Part shown: positions 16,302 to 24,606 of the stretch, piece by piece
Numbering within the stretch: position 1 is the first letter of the stretch
Layout: the number at the start of each line of letters is the position of its first letter
Origin: Pseudooceanicola sp050897975
Lineage (GTDB): Bacteria; Pseudomonadota; Alphaproteobacteria; Rhodobacterales; Rhodobacteraceae
Reading direction: 5' to 3'
NCBI RefSeq assembly: GCF_050897975.1
Contig: NZ_JBPAXY010000004.1
Coordinates: 62,001-126,000 of the forward strand
Length of the DNA stretch: 64,000 nucleotides
Position numbers and translations under genes: made by a program
Notes under the pieces: generated by a model
Database searches by the model: none
What the model was told of the DNA's origin: nothing
The model's input: the letters and a program-made list of their open reading frames with translations, nothing else

Positions 16302-17470
16302 CAGTAGGGCAGTCCAACATAGTTCTGCGCCAACACCTTCTGGGCGTCGGTATTGTCACGCAGGAAGTTCAGTTCGGCCTGCTGCATCTTGATGTCGAAG
16401 TCCGGCTGATCGGGGAACTGGTGCAGAAGGTTGGTCATCCACCACGAGAACCGCTCGGCCTTCCAGATGCGCAGGAGGGCTTTCTCCGAATAGGTGTCGA
16501 GCCCTTCGCTGTCGCCGTCAAGGTAGTGGGCCTTCAAACCCTCGTAGAGATAGTGGATGTCCGAGGCGGCGGTGTTCAGCCCCTTGGCCCCCGTGGGCGG
16601 CACGATATGGGCGGCGTCGCCGCACAGGAACAGGTTGCCCCATCTCATCGGCTCGGTGACGAAGCTGCGCAGCGGCGCGATGCTCTTCTCGATGGTCGGG
16701 CCGGTGACCAGCTTTGCGGCCATCTCGGCGGGGATGCGGGATTTGAATTCGTCCCAGAAGCGGTCGTCGGACCAGTCCTCGACCTTGTCGGTCAGCGGCA
16801 CCTGCACGTAATAGCGCGACAGGTTGGCATTGCGCATGGAACACAGGGCGAAGCCGCGCGGCGAGTTGCAGTAGATCAGCTCGTCATGGACGGGGGGCGT
16901 TTCCGACAGGATGCCCAGCCAGCCGAAGGGATAGACCTTCTCGTATTCGCGGCGCACGTCCTCGGGGATGGTCTTGCGGCTGACGCCGTGGAAGCCGTCG
17001 CAGCCGGCGACGAAATCGCAGTCGATGCGGCGCGCCTCGCCATGGACGGTATAGGTCAGGTAGGGGGCATCGGTCTTGGCGTCGTTGATCACCACGTCCT
17101 CGACCTCGAACTCGATCTTGCCACCGGCCTTCTCGCGGGCCTCGTACAGATCGCGGGTCACCTCGGTCTGGCCATAGACCACGACGGGGGTGCCGGTCAG
17201 CTCGGCGAAGTTGATCGGGATGATCTCGTCGCCGTTGGAAATCACCGTGCCGTCATGGATGTAGCTTTCCGCATCCATCCGTTCCGACACACCGGCCTTG
17301 CGCATCAGCTCGACGAAACCCTGTTCCAGCACACCGGCGCGGATGCGGCCCAGGACATAGTCCTTGGTCTTGCGCTCCAGCACGATGGACGAGATCCCGG
17401 CCTTGTCCAGCAACTGAGACAGAAGCAGCCCGGAGGGGCCGCCGCCAATGATGGCAACTTGAGTTTTCAT
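16301..17470 (-). CDS. pobA: 4-hydroxybenzoate 3-monooxygenase
   Basis: A 389-residue flavoprotein (394 in Pseudomonas). FAD motifs are GGGPSG (residues 9-14), GCDGFHGVSR in the middle and LCGDAAHIVPPTGAKGLN near the C-terminal third. PobA hydroxylates 4-hydroxybenzoate to protocatechuate with NADPH and O2, feeding PcaGH. GGAGGAA seven bases before the ATG at 17470 fixes the start. As the first gene it probably carries the operon promoter; no pobR or pcaQ regulator gene is adjacent. Confidence 0.96.
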   Translation of the reverse strand: MKTQVAIIGGGPSGLLLSQLLDKAGISSIVLERKTKDYVLGRIRAGVLEQGFVELMRKAGVSERMDAESYIHDGTVISNGDEIIPINFAELTGTPVVVYGQTEVTRDLYEAREKAGGKIEFEVEDVVINDAKTDAPYLTYTVHGEARRIDCDFVAGCDGFHGVSRKTIPEDVRREYEKVYPFGWLGILSETPPVHDELIYCNSPRGFALCSMRNANLSRYYVQVPLTDKVEDWSDDRFWDEFKSRIPAEMAAKLVTGPTIEKSIAPLRSFVTEPMRWGNLFLCGDAAHIVPPTGAKGLNTAASDIHYLYEGLKAHYLDGDSEGLDTYSEKALLRIWKAERFSWWMTNLLHQFPDQPDFDIKMQQAELNFLRDNTDAQKVLAQNYVGLPY

Positions 17471-17512
17471 GCAAATTCCTCCCGTTCGCAGGAAGAGAAT
17501 TGGCAAACATAA

Positions 17513-17525
17513 TTAACCACGTCAA
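17513..17525. promoter_or_regulatory. Candidate operator upstream of pobA
   Basis: TTAACCACGTCAA is an imperfect palindrome (TTAAC/GTCAA around CAC) in the AT-rich leader 43 bases before the pobA start. Read on the minus strand it contains TTGACG, which could also be a -35 element. Position and composition suggest promoter or operator; the regulator is unknown. Confidence 0.35.
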
Positions 17526-17658
17526 CTAAAATTCCTCTAGATCGCTCCGCCAGCCATGCCGCGCTGCGGCAAGTCGGAGGCAGGGCGAAAGGGCGCCCCT
17601 GGCCCCCGAAACCCGCACGGGCGCGTATTTTGCATATGAGACGCAGGTTTGACGGCAA

Positions 17659-17690
17659 AACGCCCGCCGCGGCGGGGCCGGGCGGGCGTT
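17659..17690 (-). terminator. Terminator after the threonine dehydratase gene
   Basis: AACGCCCGCC / GGCGGGCGTT is a perfect 10-bp stem with a 12-base loop, followed on the minus strand by TTGCC. It lies 26 bases past the stop codon. Confidence 0.7.
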
Positions 17691-17715
17691 GGGGTAAGAT
17701 GTCAGGGGGCTGGGG

Positions 17716-18684
17716 TCAGAGCGTGGCGAGCGCCCGGGCGAACATCCCCGGATCCACATTGCCGCCCGAGATCATCGCGACCACCGTATCCCCTTGCAGC
17801 GAATCTGCGCGGGCCAGCGCGGCGGCCAGGGCCACGGCGCCGCCCGGTTCGGCCACCACCTTCAGCCGCAGGAAGGCCTGGGCCATGGCCATCAACACCT
17901 CGTCTTCGCTGACCGTCAGGCCGGGGCCGCAAAGCTCGGACATGATCGGGAAGGTCAGGTTGCCGGGCTGGGGCGTGACGATGGCGTCGCAGATGCTGCC
18001 GGTCATCGCCGGGTTGCGCAGAATCTCTCCGGCGGCGAGCGAGCGGGCGGTGTCGTCGAAGCCTTCGGGTTCGACGGGGCGCACACGCAGGCCCGGCGCG
18101 CGGTCGGCACAGGCCAGCGCCACGCCAGAGGTCAGCCCGCCACCGCCGCAGCAGACCAGCACCTCGGCCTTGGTGATGCCCATCTCCAGCAGGTCCTCGG
18201 CGATCTCCAGGCCTGCCGTGCCCTGGCCCGCGATCACCTGCGGCTCGTCGAAGGGTTTGATCAGGGTCAGCCCGCGTTCGGCGGACAAGCGCGCGCCAAT
18301 CTCGTCGCGGTCCTCTGTCGCGCGGTCATAGGTCACCACCTCGGCGCCGAAGGCCCGGGTGTTGGCCAGTTTCAGCTGCGGTGCGTCGGCGGGCATGATG
18401 ATCACCGCAGGCACCCCGTGCATCTTCGCCGCCAGCGCCACGCCCTGGGCATGGTTGCCCGAGGAGAACGCGATGACGCCGCGCGCCCGCACCGCAGGGT
18501 CCAGCGCCGAGATGGCAGACCAGGCGCCGCGGAACTTGAAACTGCCGGTCAGTTGCAGGCATTCGGGTTTCACCAGCACCCGGCGGCCCGCGATCTCGTC
18601 CAGGAAGGGCGAGGACAGCAGGGGGGTACGGCGGGCGTGGCCCGCCAGCCGCGCGGCGGCGGCCTCGATCATCTCGATATTCAT
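17716..18684 (-). CDS. Threonine/serine dehydratase, PLP-dependent
   Basis: A 322-residue fold-type II PLP enzyme. The Schiff-base lysine is K50 in GSFKFRGA, and the phosphate-binding glycine loop is CGGGGLTSG. SSGNHAQGVALAA is typical of catabolic threonine/serine dehydratases, which deaminate threonine to 2-oxobutanoate and ammonia. There is no C-terminal ACT regulatory domain, so feedback-regulated IlvA is unlikely; a hydroxyaspartate dehydratase or serine racemase relative remains possible. 2-oxobutanoate would feed propionyl-CoA, processed by genes at 42-52 kb (inference). Confidence 0.88.
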   Translation of the reverse strand: MNIEMIEAAAARLAGHARRTPLLSSPFLDEIAGRRVLVKPECLQLTGSFKFRGAWSAISALDPAVRARGVIAFSSGNHAQGVALAAKMHGVPAVIIMPADAPQLKLANTRAFGAEVVTYDRATEDRDEIGARLSAERGLTLIKPFDEPQVIAGQGTAGLEIAEDLLEMGITKAEVLVCCGGGGLTSGVALACADRAPGLRVRPVEPEGFDDTARSLAAGEILRNPAMTGSICDAIVTPQPGNLTFPIMSELCGPGLTVSEDEVLMAMAQAFLRLKVVAEPGGAVALAAALARADSLQGDTVVAMISGGNVDPGMFARALATL

Positions 18685-18732
18685 CTCGGAACCTTCCTTC
18701 CGGCCCCTCTCATAGGGCCTTGTCGCAGCGCC

Positions 18733-19554
18733 TTATCTCAGGGCCTCAAGCCAGGTCGTCAGGGCGGCCAGCGCCTCTGGCTCGTCCAGGAAAGGGGTAT
18801 GCCCCCGGTTCGGCACCTTCGCAAGGATCATGCCCGGCGCGCGGGCCTGCATCCGGGCCACTGTCGCTTCGCTGAGCAGATCCGAGTTCATCCCCCAGAT
18901 CAGCGCCAGGGGTTTCGACGCCAGCGCGTCGAAGAGCGGCCAGAGGTCGGGGGCGGGATCGGGCGGCGGGCTGCCGAAGACGGCCTCGCGCAGGGCCGGG
19001 TCATAGTCGATGACCAGGCCCTCGGGGGTCTCGCGGGTGGTGTTGCCGATCATCTGGCGCCAGCGGTCGAGGGGCACATCGGGGAAGGCCGGGTCACCGA
19101 GGCGCGCGGCGGCAGCCGCGTCCAGGGTGGCGAAGGGCGGGTTCTTTCCCAGATAGCCCGCGATGGCGCCCAGCCCTTCGGTCTTCAGCTCGGGGCCGAC
19201 GTCGTTCAGCGCCGCGCCCAGCACCCGGTCGGGGGCGTGCAGGGCCAGGCCCATGGCGATCAGCCCGCCGCGCGAGGTGCCCAGGATCGCCGCGCTGTCC
19301 AGACCTAGGTGATCCAGCAGCGCCAGTGCGTCCTGTGATTCGGTTGGCAGGGTATAGGTGGCCGCCCCGGTCCAGTCCGACCGCGCCCGGCCCCGATAAT
19401 CCATGCGGATCAGCCGCACGCCCGGCAGATGCGGCGCCACGATGTCGAAATCGCGCCCGTTGCGGGTCAGCCCCGACAGGCACAGGACCGGCAGGCCCTC
19501 GCCCGCATCCTCGTAGTAGATCGTGGCGCCATCGGCGGCGGTGAACGTCGGCAT
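18733..19554 (-). CDS. Alpha/beta hydrolase
   Basis: A 273-residue hydrolase opening MPTFTAADGATIYYEDAG. The oxyanion region is CLSGLTRNGRDF, the nucleophile elbow GTSRGG, and the C-terminal histidine sits in VPNRGHTPF. It belongs to the broad esterase, lipase and lactonase group; the substrate is not identifiable. Its start overlaps the stop of the upstream dehalogenase as TGATG, so the two are co-translated, and the threonine dehydratase follows after an uncoupled gap of about 180 bp. Confidence 0.85.
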   Translation of the reverse strand: MPTFTAADGATIYYEDAGEGLPVLCLSGLTRNGRDFDIVAPHLPGVRLIRMDYRGRARSDWTGAATYTLPTESQDALALLDHLGLDSAAILGTSRGGLIAMGLALHAPDRVLGAALNDVGPELKTEGLGAIAGYLGKNPPFATLDAAAAARLGDPAFPDVPLDRWRQMIGNTTRETPEGLVIDYDPALREAVFGSPPPDPAPDLWPLFDALASKPLALIWGMNSDLLSEATVARMQARAPGMILAKVPNRGHTPFLDEPEALAALTTWLEALR

Positions 19555-20237
19555 CAGAAGATCTCCAGCTCGGGCAGGCCGGTGAGGTCGGCCAGCACAT
19601 GTTCGGGCGTGCCCGGCAGCCGGTCCACCGGCAACCCGCCGCGATTGGCCCAGGCGGTGGCAAAGCCATAGGCCGCCGCTGCCGAGACGTCCCAGCCGTT
19701 GGACGATACGAAGAGCACCTCTTCGGGCGCGCAGTTAAAGCGCGCGGTGACCAGGTCGTAGACCGGGGCGGCGGGTTTGAAGACCCCCACCTTTTCCACC
19801 GACAGCACCGCATCCAGCAGGGTTTCGATCCCGGCCGAGGCCACGGCCCCTTCCAGCATGTCCGGGGAACCATTGGACAAAATCCCCGTGGCCAGCCCGC
19901 GCGCCTTCAGCGTGGTCAGCACCTTGGGCACCTCGGGGTAGGCGCCCAGCTCCCAGTAGAGGGCCAGAAGGTCTTCGCGCAGGACCGGGTCGGTCAGGCC
20001 CTCGGCCTCTAGCGTCCAGTCCAGGGCATCCTGGGTGACCTGCCAGAAATCGGTGTGCAGGCCGCGGATGGCGCGGTGCCAGGAATATTCCAGCTGCTTG
20101 GCGCGCCACTGGGCGGCGACCTGGGGCCAGCTGCCGGCCAGGGCGCCCGCGCCCGGGGCCTCGGCGGCGGCACGGGCGGCGGCGGTCACGTCAAACAGCG
20201 TGCCGTAGGCATCGAAGATGCAGGTGGTAACGGTCAT
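19554..20237 (-). CDS. Haloacid dehalogenase, type II
   Basis: A 227-residue HAD-superfamily protein. The nucleophile is D9 in IFDAYGTLFD; SNGSPDML is motif II, K in VGVFKPAAPVY motif III, and SSNGWDVSAAAAYGF motif IV. The SSNxWD form and the WRAKQLEYSW segment are typical of L-2-haloacid dehalogenases, which replace halogen by hydroxyl in short 2-haloacids. The ATG at 20237 was chosen because the protein then starts directly at the family N-terminus. Confidence 0.9.
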   Translation of the reverse strand: MTVTTCIFDAYGTLFDVTAAARAAAEAPGAGALAGSWPQVAAQWRAKQLEYSWHRAIRGLHTDFWQVTQDALDWTLEAEGLTDPVLREDLLALYWELGAYPEVPKVLTTLKARGLATGILSNGSPDMLEGAVASAGIETLLDAVLSVEKVGVFKPAAPVYDLVTARFNCAPEEVLFVSSNGWDVSAAAAYGFATAWANRGGLPVDRLPGTPEHVLADLTGLPELEIF

Positions 20238-20412
20238 CGGCTCTCCTCCTCGGGCGACAGGCGCCCTTCTCGGGGGCAACCTGCCATGCCGGGCGAGGCC
20301 AGGGAAGGCCGGTTTGCGATCCGCGCCTGCCTGCGTTAGGGTCGGGGCAGCGAAGGCACCCGGGCGCGGCCCGGCCCTTCAAACCCACCCTCCCGACAAG
20401 ATTGGACATTCC

Positions 20413-20847
20413 ATGAGCACTGCAAAAGCGGGCGATACCGTTCGTATCCACTACACCGGCACCCTGACCGACGGCACCACCTTCGACAGCTCGGCCGGGC
20501 GCGACCCGCTGGAGTTCACCGTGGGCTCTGGCCAGATCATCCCGGGCCTGGACAAGGCGATCCCCGGCATGGCCGTTGGCGACACCCAGAAGGTCGAGAT
20601 CCCCTGCACCGAGGCCTACGGCGAGCGGAACCCCGACGCCATGCAGCAGGTGCCGCGCGACGCTATCCCCGCCGAGATCCCGCTGGAAATGGGTCTGCAA
20701 CTGCAAATGCAGACGCCCCAGGGCCAGGCGATCCCGGTCACCGTGGTCGAGATCACCGACGAGGCCGTGACCCTGGACGCCAACCACATGCTGGCCGGCA
20801 AGGACCTGGTCTTCGACATCGAGATGGTCGAGATCGTCGCCGCCTGA
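20413..20847 (+). CDS. FKBP-type peptidyl-prolyl isomerase, SlyD-like
   Basis: A 144-residue cytosolic protein. The FKBP half-domain VRIHYTGTLTDGTTFDSS is followed by LEFTVGSGQIIPGLDKAI and then an inserted IF-type flap (about residues 70-120: AYGERNPDAMQQVPRDAIP), as in SlyD. The His-rich metal-binding tail of E. coli SlyD is missing. It accelerates proline isomerisation and acts as a chaperone. It has its own promoter region and a strong downstream hairpin. Confidence 0.92.
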   Translation: MSTAKAGDTVRIHYTGTLTDGTTFDSSAGRDPLEFTVGSGQIIPGLDKAIPGMAVGDTQKVEIPCTEAYGERNPDAMQQVPRDAIPAEIPLEMGLQLQMQTPQGQAIPVTVVEITDEAVTLDANHMLAGKDLVFDIEMVEIVAA

Positions 20848-20905
20848 TTTGGGCTGGATCGGGGCCGGATCGGCCCCTTCGGACCCGCCCCACCCGGGGC
20901 CCCGC

Positions 20906-20934
20906 GCCCGCCCCTGCCCGCCGCAGGGGCGGGC
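20906..20934 (+). terminator. Strong hairpin after the FKBP gene
   Basis: GCCCGCCCCTG / CAGGGGCGGGC is a perfect 11-bp stem with a seven-base loop. It is followed by GTTGT rather than a full U run. Confidence 0.6.
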
Positions 20935-21017
20935 GTTGTCGTCTCTGCCGCCCTTTCCACCGCCCTGCGGCACCGTTAGATCTTCTGGTGCCGGAACAGC
21001 GGACAGGAGTGGGCAGA

Positions 21018-21665
21018 ATGGCCGACAGGATCGAGGAACTGCGCAGGCGCATCGCCGCGCTACAGGATCAGCTGGAAGAGGAGCTGGCCGCCGGGCGCAG
21101 CCGCTTCTGGGACCGGATCGAAAACGGCCGGGTCGTCTGGGAAGAGGGGATGCGCCGCCGCCACCGCGAGCTGCGCCAGCATATCCCCGCCTTCCTGGCC
21201 GCCAGCCCGATCCGCCACACCCTGACCGCGCCGGTGATCTATTCGCTGATCGTGCCCTTCGCGATCCTGCATTTCTGGGTCTGGATCTATCAGGCGATCT
21301 GTTTCCCCGCCTACCGCATCCCCAAGGTGCCGATGCGCGACTACATCCGCATCGACCGCCACCAGCTGGCCTATCTGAACGGCATCCAGAAGCTGAACTG
21401 CGTCTATTGCGGCTATTGCAACGGCGTGGTGGCCTGGGTGCGCGAGGTGGCGGGCCGCACCGAGGCCTTCTGGTGCCCGATCAAGCACGCCATGAAGACC
21501 CGTGGGCCTCATCCCCACTATGCCGATTTCGCGGACTACGGCGATGCCGAGAATTTCCGCACCGAATGGGCGGAGTCCCGTGAACGCATGAAGGCGTTGA
21601 ACTGCGCGGCACTGGATTGTGATCGCTGCCGGGGCGACAAGGGGGAGGACAGGCAGGACAGCTAG
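21018..21665 (+). CDS. Conserved hypothetical membrane-anchored, cysteine-rich protein
   Basis: A 215-residue protein not assigned to a named family. Residues 1-60 are strongly charged and coiled-coil-like (ELRRRIAALQDQLEEEL). A hydrophobic hairpin or single membrane segment spans about 69-97. The C-terminal half has seven cysteines (128, 131, 134, 153, 196, 201, 204), including CVYCGYC and CDRC pairs, suggesting a metal site. AGGAGTGGG lies before the ATG at 21018. The next gene follows after 26 bp, so they may be co-transcribed. No function is proposed. Confidence 0.75.
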   Translation: MADRIEELRRRIAALQDQLEEELAAGRSRFWDRIENGRVVWEEGMRRRHRELRQHIPAFLAASPIRHTLTAPVIYSLIVPFAILHFWVWIYQAICFPAYRIPKVPMRDYIRIDRHQLAYLNGIQKLNCVYCGYCNGVVAWVREVAGRTEAFWCPIKHAMKTRGPHPHYADFADYGDAENFRTEWAESRERMKALNCAALDCDRCRGDKGEDRQDS

Positions 21666-21691
21666 GGCAAGGCCGAGAGGGAGGCAGAGGG

Positions 21692-22123
21692 ATGACAGGT
21701 GCAGAAGGGCAGGCGGCATTCGCGGGGCTGACAGGCCGGTTCCAGGGCCAGGGCACCTGGCGGGACGAGGCGGGCGACAGCCACCGCTACCAGGTCGAAA
21801 TGACGTTGGAGGCCCGCGACGAAGGGCTGCACCTCAGCTTTACCCATGTCTTCACCGAAGAGCCCGAGACCGAGGATGTGAGCTTCGCCCTGGTGCTGCG
21901 CCCCGAGGCGCCCTCGATCCTGGGCTTTTCCATCCCCGGCCTGCCGCCGGGACGGGGCTACTATGCCGAGGACCTGCTGCATTACACCCTGCCGTTGCCG
22001 GGCAATGCGGTCGAGGTCAGCTGTTTCTTCACCGCCAGCGGCTGCCGGGTCGCCGGATCGTCCGAACGCAATAAGGCCGGGCGGTTCATCATGTGGGACG
22101 AGCGCCTTTCGCGCCTGGACTAG
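21692..22123 (+). CDS. Conserved hypothetical protein, lipocalin-like beta-rich
   Basis: A 143-residue protein without a signal peptide. It opens with a FAGLTGRFQGQGTW segment followed by alternating beta strands, which recalls DUF1579/DUF3598-type calycin proteins, but the match is by pattern only. AGAGGGAGG-rich sequence upstream serves as ribosome site. It ends before a bidirectional terminator shared with irr. Confidence 0.65.
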   Translation: MTGAEGQAAFAGLTGRFQGQGTWRDEAGDSHRYQVEMTLEARDEGLHLSFTHVFTEEPETEDVSFALVLRPEAPSILGFSIPGLPPGRGYYAEDLLHYTLPLPGNAVEVSCFFTASGCRVAGSSERNKAGRFIMWDERLSRLD

Positions 22124-22151
22124 GCCCGCCACCCGCGCCAGGTGATGAAAA

Positions 22152-22185
22152 AAGCCGCGTCCCGGGGACGCGGCTTGTCGTTTTT
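22152..22185. terminator. Bidirectional terminator between the hypothetical gene and irr
   Basis: AAGCCGCGTCC / GGACGCGGCTT forms a perfect 11-bp stem with a CGG loop. It is followed by TGTCGTTTTT on the plus strand and by a T run on the minus strand (AAAAAA at 22148-22153). It can serve both convergent genes. Confidence 0.88.
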
Positions 22186-22229
22186 CTCTGTTCGGTCCCG
22201 TGTCAGGGCCGTTCTCCGGCCCTGGGGCC

Positions 22230-22649
22230 TCAGCTCTTGCGGCGCAGGCGGATCACCACGTCGACCTTGGCGATCTCGGCCCCTTCGGGCGCGCGCGGCA
22301 CGCGGGCCAGCTCCAGCTCTTCGGCGGGCGCATCGCTGAGCGATCCGTCATCTTCCCAGAAGAAATGCGGGTGGTCGTGCATGTTGGTGTCGAAATAGCT
22401 GCGCGAGCCGTCGACGGTGATCTCACGCATCAGGCCCGCGTCGCAGAAGGCGCGCAGGGTGTTGTAGACCGTGGCCAGCGACACCGGCTGCCCGCTGTCC
22501 TTGGCGGCCGCGAATAGGCTTTCGGCGGTCACGTGCCGGTCCTGCCCGTCCCCCACGAGAAGGGAGGCGAGGCCAAGCCGCTGCCGGGTCGGTCGCAGGT
22601 CGGCCTTTGCCAGCCAGTCCGCGCCGCGTTCGGTTGCCGTTGTGCTCAT
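22230..22649 (-). CDS. irr: Iron response regulator Irr (Fur family)
   Basis: A 139-residue Fur-family regulator. The winged helix carries LRPTRQRLGLASLL and QPVSLATVYNTLRAF. The metal/haem region reads MHDHPHFFWEDDG, the His-rich form of Irr. In alphaproteobacteria Irr senses haem status and controls haem synthesis and iron uptake. The ATG at 22649 gives the family N-terminus. It is divergent from fabA with 174 bp between them; no ICE-like box (TTTAGAA type) was seen there. Confidence 0.88.
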   Translation of the reverse strand: MSTTATERGADWLAKADLRPTRQRLGLASLLVGDGQDRHVTAESLFAAAKDSGQPVSLATVYNTLRAFCDAGLMREITVDGSRSYFDTNMHDHPHFFWEDDGSLSDAPAEELELARVPRAPEGAEIAKVDVVIRLRRKS

Positions 22650-22823
22650 GCCGTTCTTGTATCCTTCAGTTCGCCAGACAATATAGGAAAAAAGGGCCCC
22701 CAAAGGCAACCGCTCCGGCAAAAGCCACGGGGAATGTGGCTTTGCCAGCACCTTGCATGGTTCGCGGGCGCGGTGATAGAGGGGTCGGGATGAAAAAGAT
22801 GACACGGAAAGGGGCGCGCCTGA

Positions 22824-23333
22824 ATGGCTGATTATCCCAGCAGTTTCGACCGGGAAGACCTTCTGAAATGTGCGCGCGGAGAGCTGTTCGGCCCCGGCAA
22901 CGCCCAGTTGCCGGAACCGCCCATGCTGATGATGGACCGGATCACCGACATCTCCGCCGACGGCGGGGCGCATGGCAAGGGCCATGTCCTGGCAGAGTTC
23001 GACATCACGCCTGACCTGTGGTTCTTCGACTGCCACTTCCCCGGCAACCCGATCATGCCCGGCTGCCTGGGCCTGGACGGTCTGTGGCAGCTGACCGGCT
23101 TCAACCTGGGCTGGCGCGGCTGGCAGGGGCGCGGCTATGCGCTTGGCGTCGGCGAGGTGAAGCTGACCGGCATGGTGCGGCCCGACCGCAAGATGCTGAC
23201 CTACAAGATCGACTTCACCAAGGCGATCCAGACCCGCCGCCTGACCATGGGCGTGGCGGACGGCATCGTCGAAGCCGACGGCGAGGTCATCTATCAGGTC
23301 AAGGACATGAAGGTCGCTCTCTCCGAGAGCTGA
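22824..23333 (+). CDS. fabA: 3-hydroxydecanoyl-ACP dehydratase/isomerase
   Basis: A 169-residue hot-dog-fold enzyme. The catalytic residues are H71 (DCHFPGNPIMPG) and D85 (GLDGLWQL), equivalent to H70 and D84 in E. coli. FabA dehydrates 3-hydroxydecanoyl-ACP and isomerises the product to the cis-3 form, starting unsaturated fatty acid synthesis. fabB and fabI follow on the same strand within 36 and 7 bp. Confidence 0.97.
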   Translation: MADYPSSFDREDLLKCARGELFGPGNAQLPEPPMLMMDRITDISADGGAHGKGHVLAEFDITPDLWFFDCHFPGNPIMPGCLGLDGLWQLTGFNLGWRGWQGRGYALGVGEVKLTGMVRPDRKMLTYKIDFTKAIQTRRLTMGVADGIVEADGEVIYQVKDMKVALSES

Positions 23334-23369
23334 TCCAGATACACGTTTTCTCCAGGGAAGGAGGGCACC

Positions 23370-24599
23370 ATGCGCCGAGTCGTGGTCACCGGATTGGGGA
23401 TCGTCTCCTCTATCGGAAACAACGCCGAAGAGGTCGAGGCCTCTTTGAAAGCGGGCAAGTCCGGGATCGTCGCATCCCCGGAAATGGCCGAGCATGGCTT
23501 CCGCAGCCAGATTGCGGGCACGCTGAAGATCGACCCGGCCGAGCATGTGGACAAGCGCACCCTGCGCTTCATGGGCCCGGGCGCCGCCTATGCCCATATC
23601 GCCATGCAGCAGGCCATCGCCGATGCGGGGCTTGAGGACAGCGACGTGGTGAACGAACGCACCGGCCTGGTGGCGGGCTCTGGCGGGCCCTCGACCTCGG
23701 CCATGTTCCAGGCCCATCAGACGGTGCTGAAATCCGGCGCGACCAAGCGCATCGGGCCCTTCGCGGTACCCAAGTGCATGTCGTCCACGATCTCGGCCAA
23801 CCTGGCGACGGCCTTCAAGATCAAGGGCATCAACTATTCCATCACCTCGGCCTGCTCGACCTCGCTGCACTGCATCGGCAATGCGGCCGAACAGATCATG
23901 ATGGGCAAGCAGGACGTGATGTTCGCCGGCGGTGGCGAAGAGCTGGACTGGACCCTCAGCTGCCTCTTCGACGCCATGGGTGCCATGTCCTCGAAATACA
24001 ACGACACCCCCGAACTGGCCTCGCGCGCCTTCGATGCGGACCGCGACGGTTTCGTCATTTCCGGCGGCGGCGGGATGCTGGTGCTGGAAGAGCTGGAACA
24101 TGCCAAGGCACGCGGCGCCAAGATCTATGCCGAAGTGACCGGTTTTGCCGCCACCTCGGACGGGCACGACATGGTCGCCCCCTCGGGCGAGGGCGGCGAA
24201 CGGGCCATGCGCCTGGCGCTGCAAACCCTGCCGGAAGGGCGCAAGGTGGGCTATATCAACGCCCATGGCACCTCGACCCCGGTCGGCGACGTGGGCGAAG
24301 TGCAGGCCGTGCGCCGAGTCTTCGGCGAAGGCTCGACCCCGCTGATCTCCTCGACGAAATCCATGACCGGCCATGCCCAGGGCGCCGCGGGCGCGCTGGA
24401 GGCGATCTTCTGCCTGATCATGCTGGCCAAGGATTTCATCACGCCGTCGATCAACATCCAGACCCTCGACGAGGCGATCAACCCCGGCGAGATCGCCCGG
24501 TCGCTGGTCGAGAAGGCGGGCCTGGACACGGTGATGACGAATTCTTTTGGTTTCGGCGGCACGAACGGTTCGATGCTGCTCTCGCGCTACACCGGGTGA
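23370..24599 (+). CDS. fabB: 3-oxoacyl-ACP synthase I
   Basis: A 409-residue condensing enzyme. The nucleophile is C162 in TSACSTSLHC. The two catalytic histidines lie in NAHGTSTPVGD and STKSMTGHAQG, and the C-terminal SFGFGGTN is present. FabB elongates the cis-3-decenoyl-ACP made by FabA. AAGGAGGG seven bases before the ATG supports the start. Confidence 0.96.
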   Translation: MRRVVVTGLGIVSSIGNNAEEVEASLKAGKSGIVASPEMAEHGFRSQIAGTLKIDPAEHVDKRTLRFMGPGAAYAHIAMQQAIADAGLEDSDVVNERTGLVAGSGGPSTSAMFQAHQTVLKSGATKRIGPFAVPKCMSSTISANLATAFKIKGINYSITSACSTSLHCIGNAAEQIMMGKQDVMFAGGGEELDWTLSCLFDAMGAMSSKYNDTPELASRAFDADRDGFVISGGGGMLVLEELEHAKARGAKIYAEVTGFAATSDGHDMVAPSGEGGERAMRLALQTLPEGRKVGYINAHGTSTPVGDVGEVQAVRRVFGEGSTPLISSTKSMTGHAQGAAGALEAIFCLIMLAKDFITPSINIQTLDEAINPGEIARSLVEKAGLDTVMTNSFGFGGTNGSMLLSRYTG

Positions 24600-24606
24600 C
24601 AGGGTT

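Noticed and set aside
17471..17715. A pobR or pcaQ regulator gene upstream of pobA
   Set aside because: The 245-bp gap holds only a leader and a terminator; no LysR or IclR-like frame is present.
22650..22823. Irr-box (TTTAGAA-type) between irr and fabA
   Set aside because: No such palindrome is found; only AT-rich promoter-like sequence.
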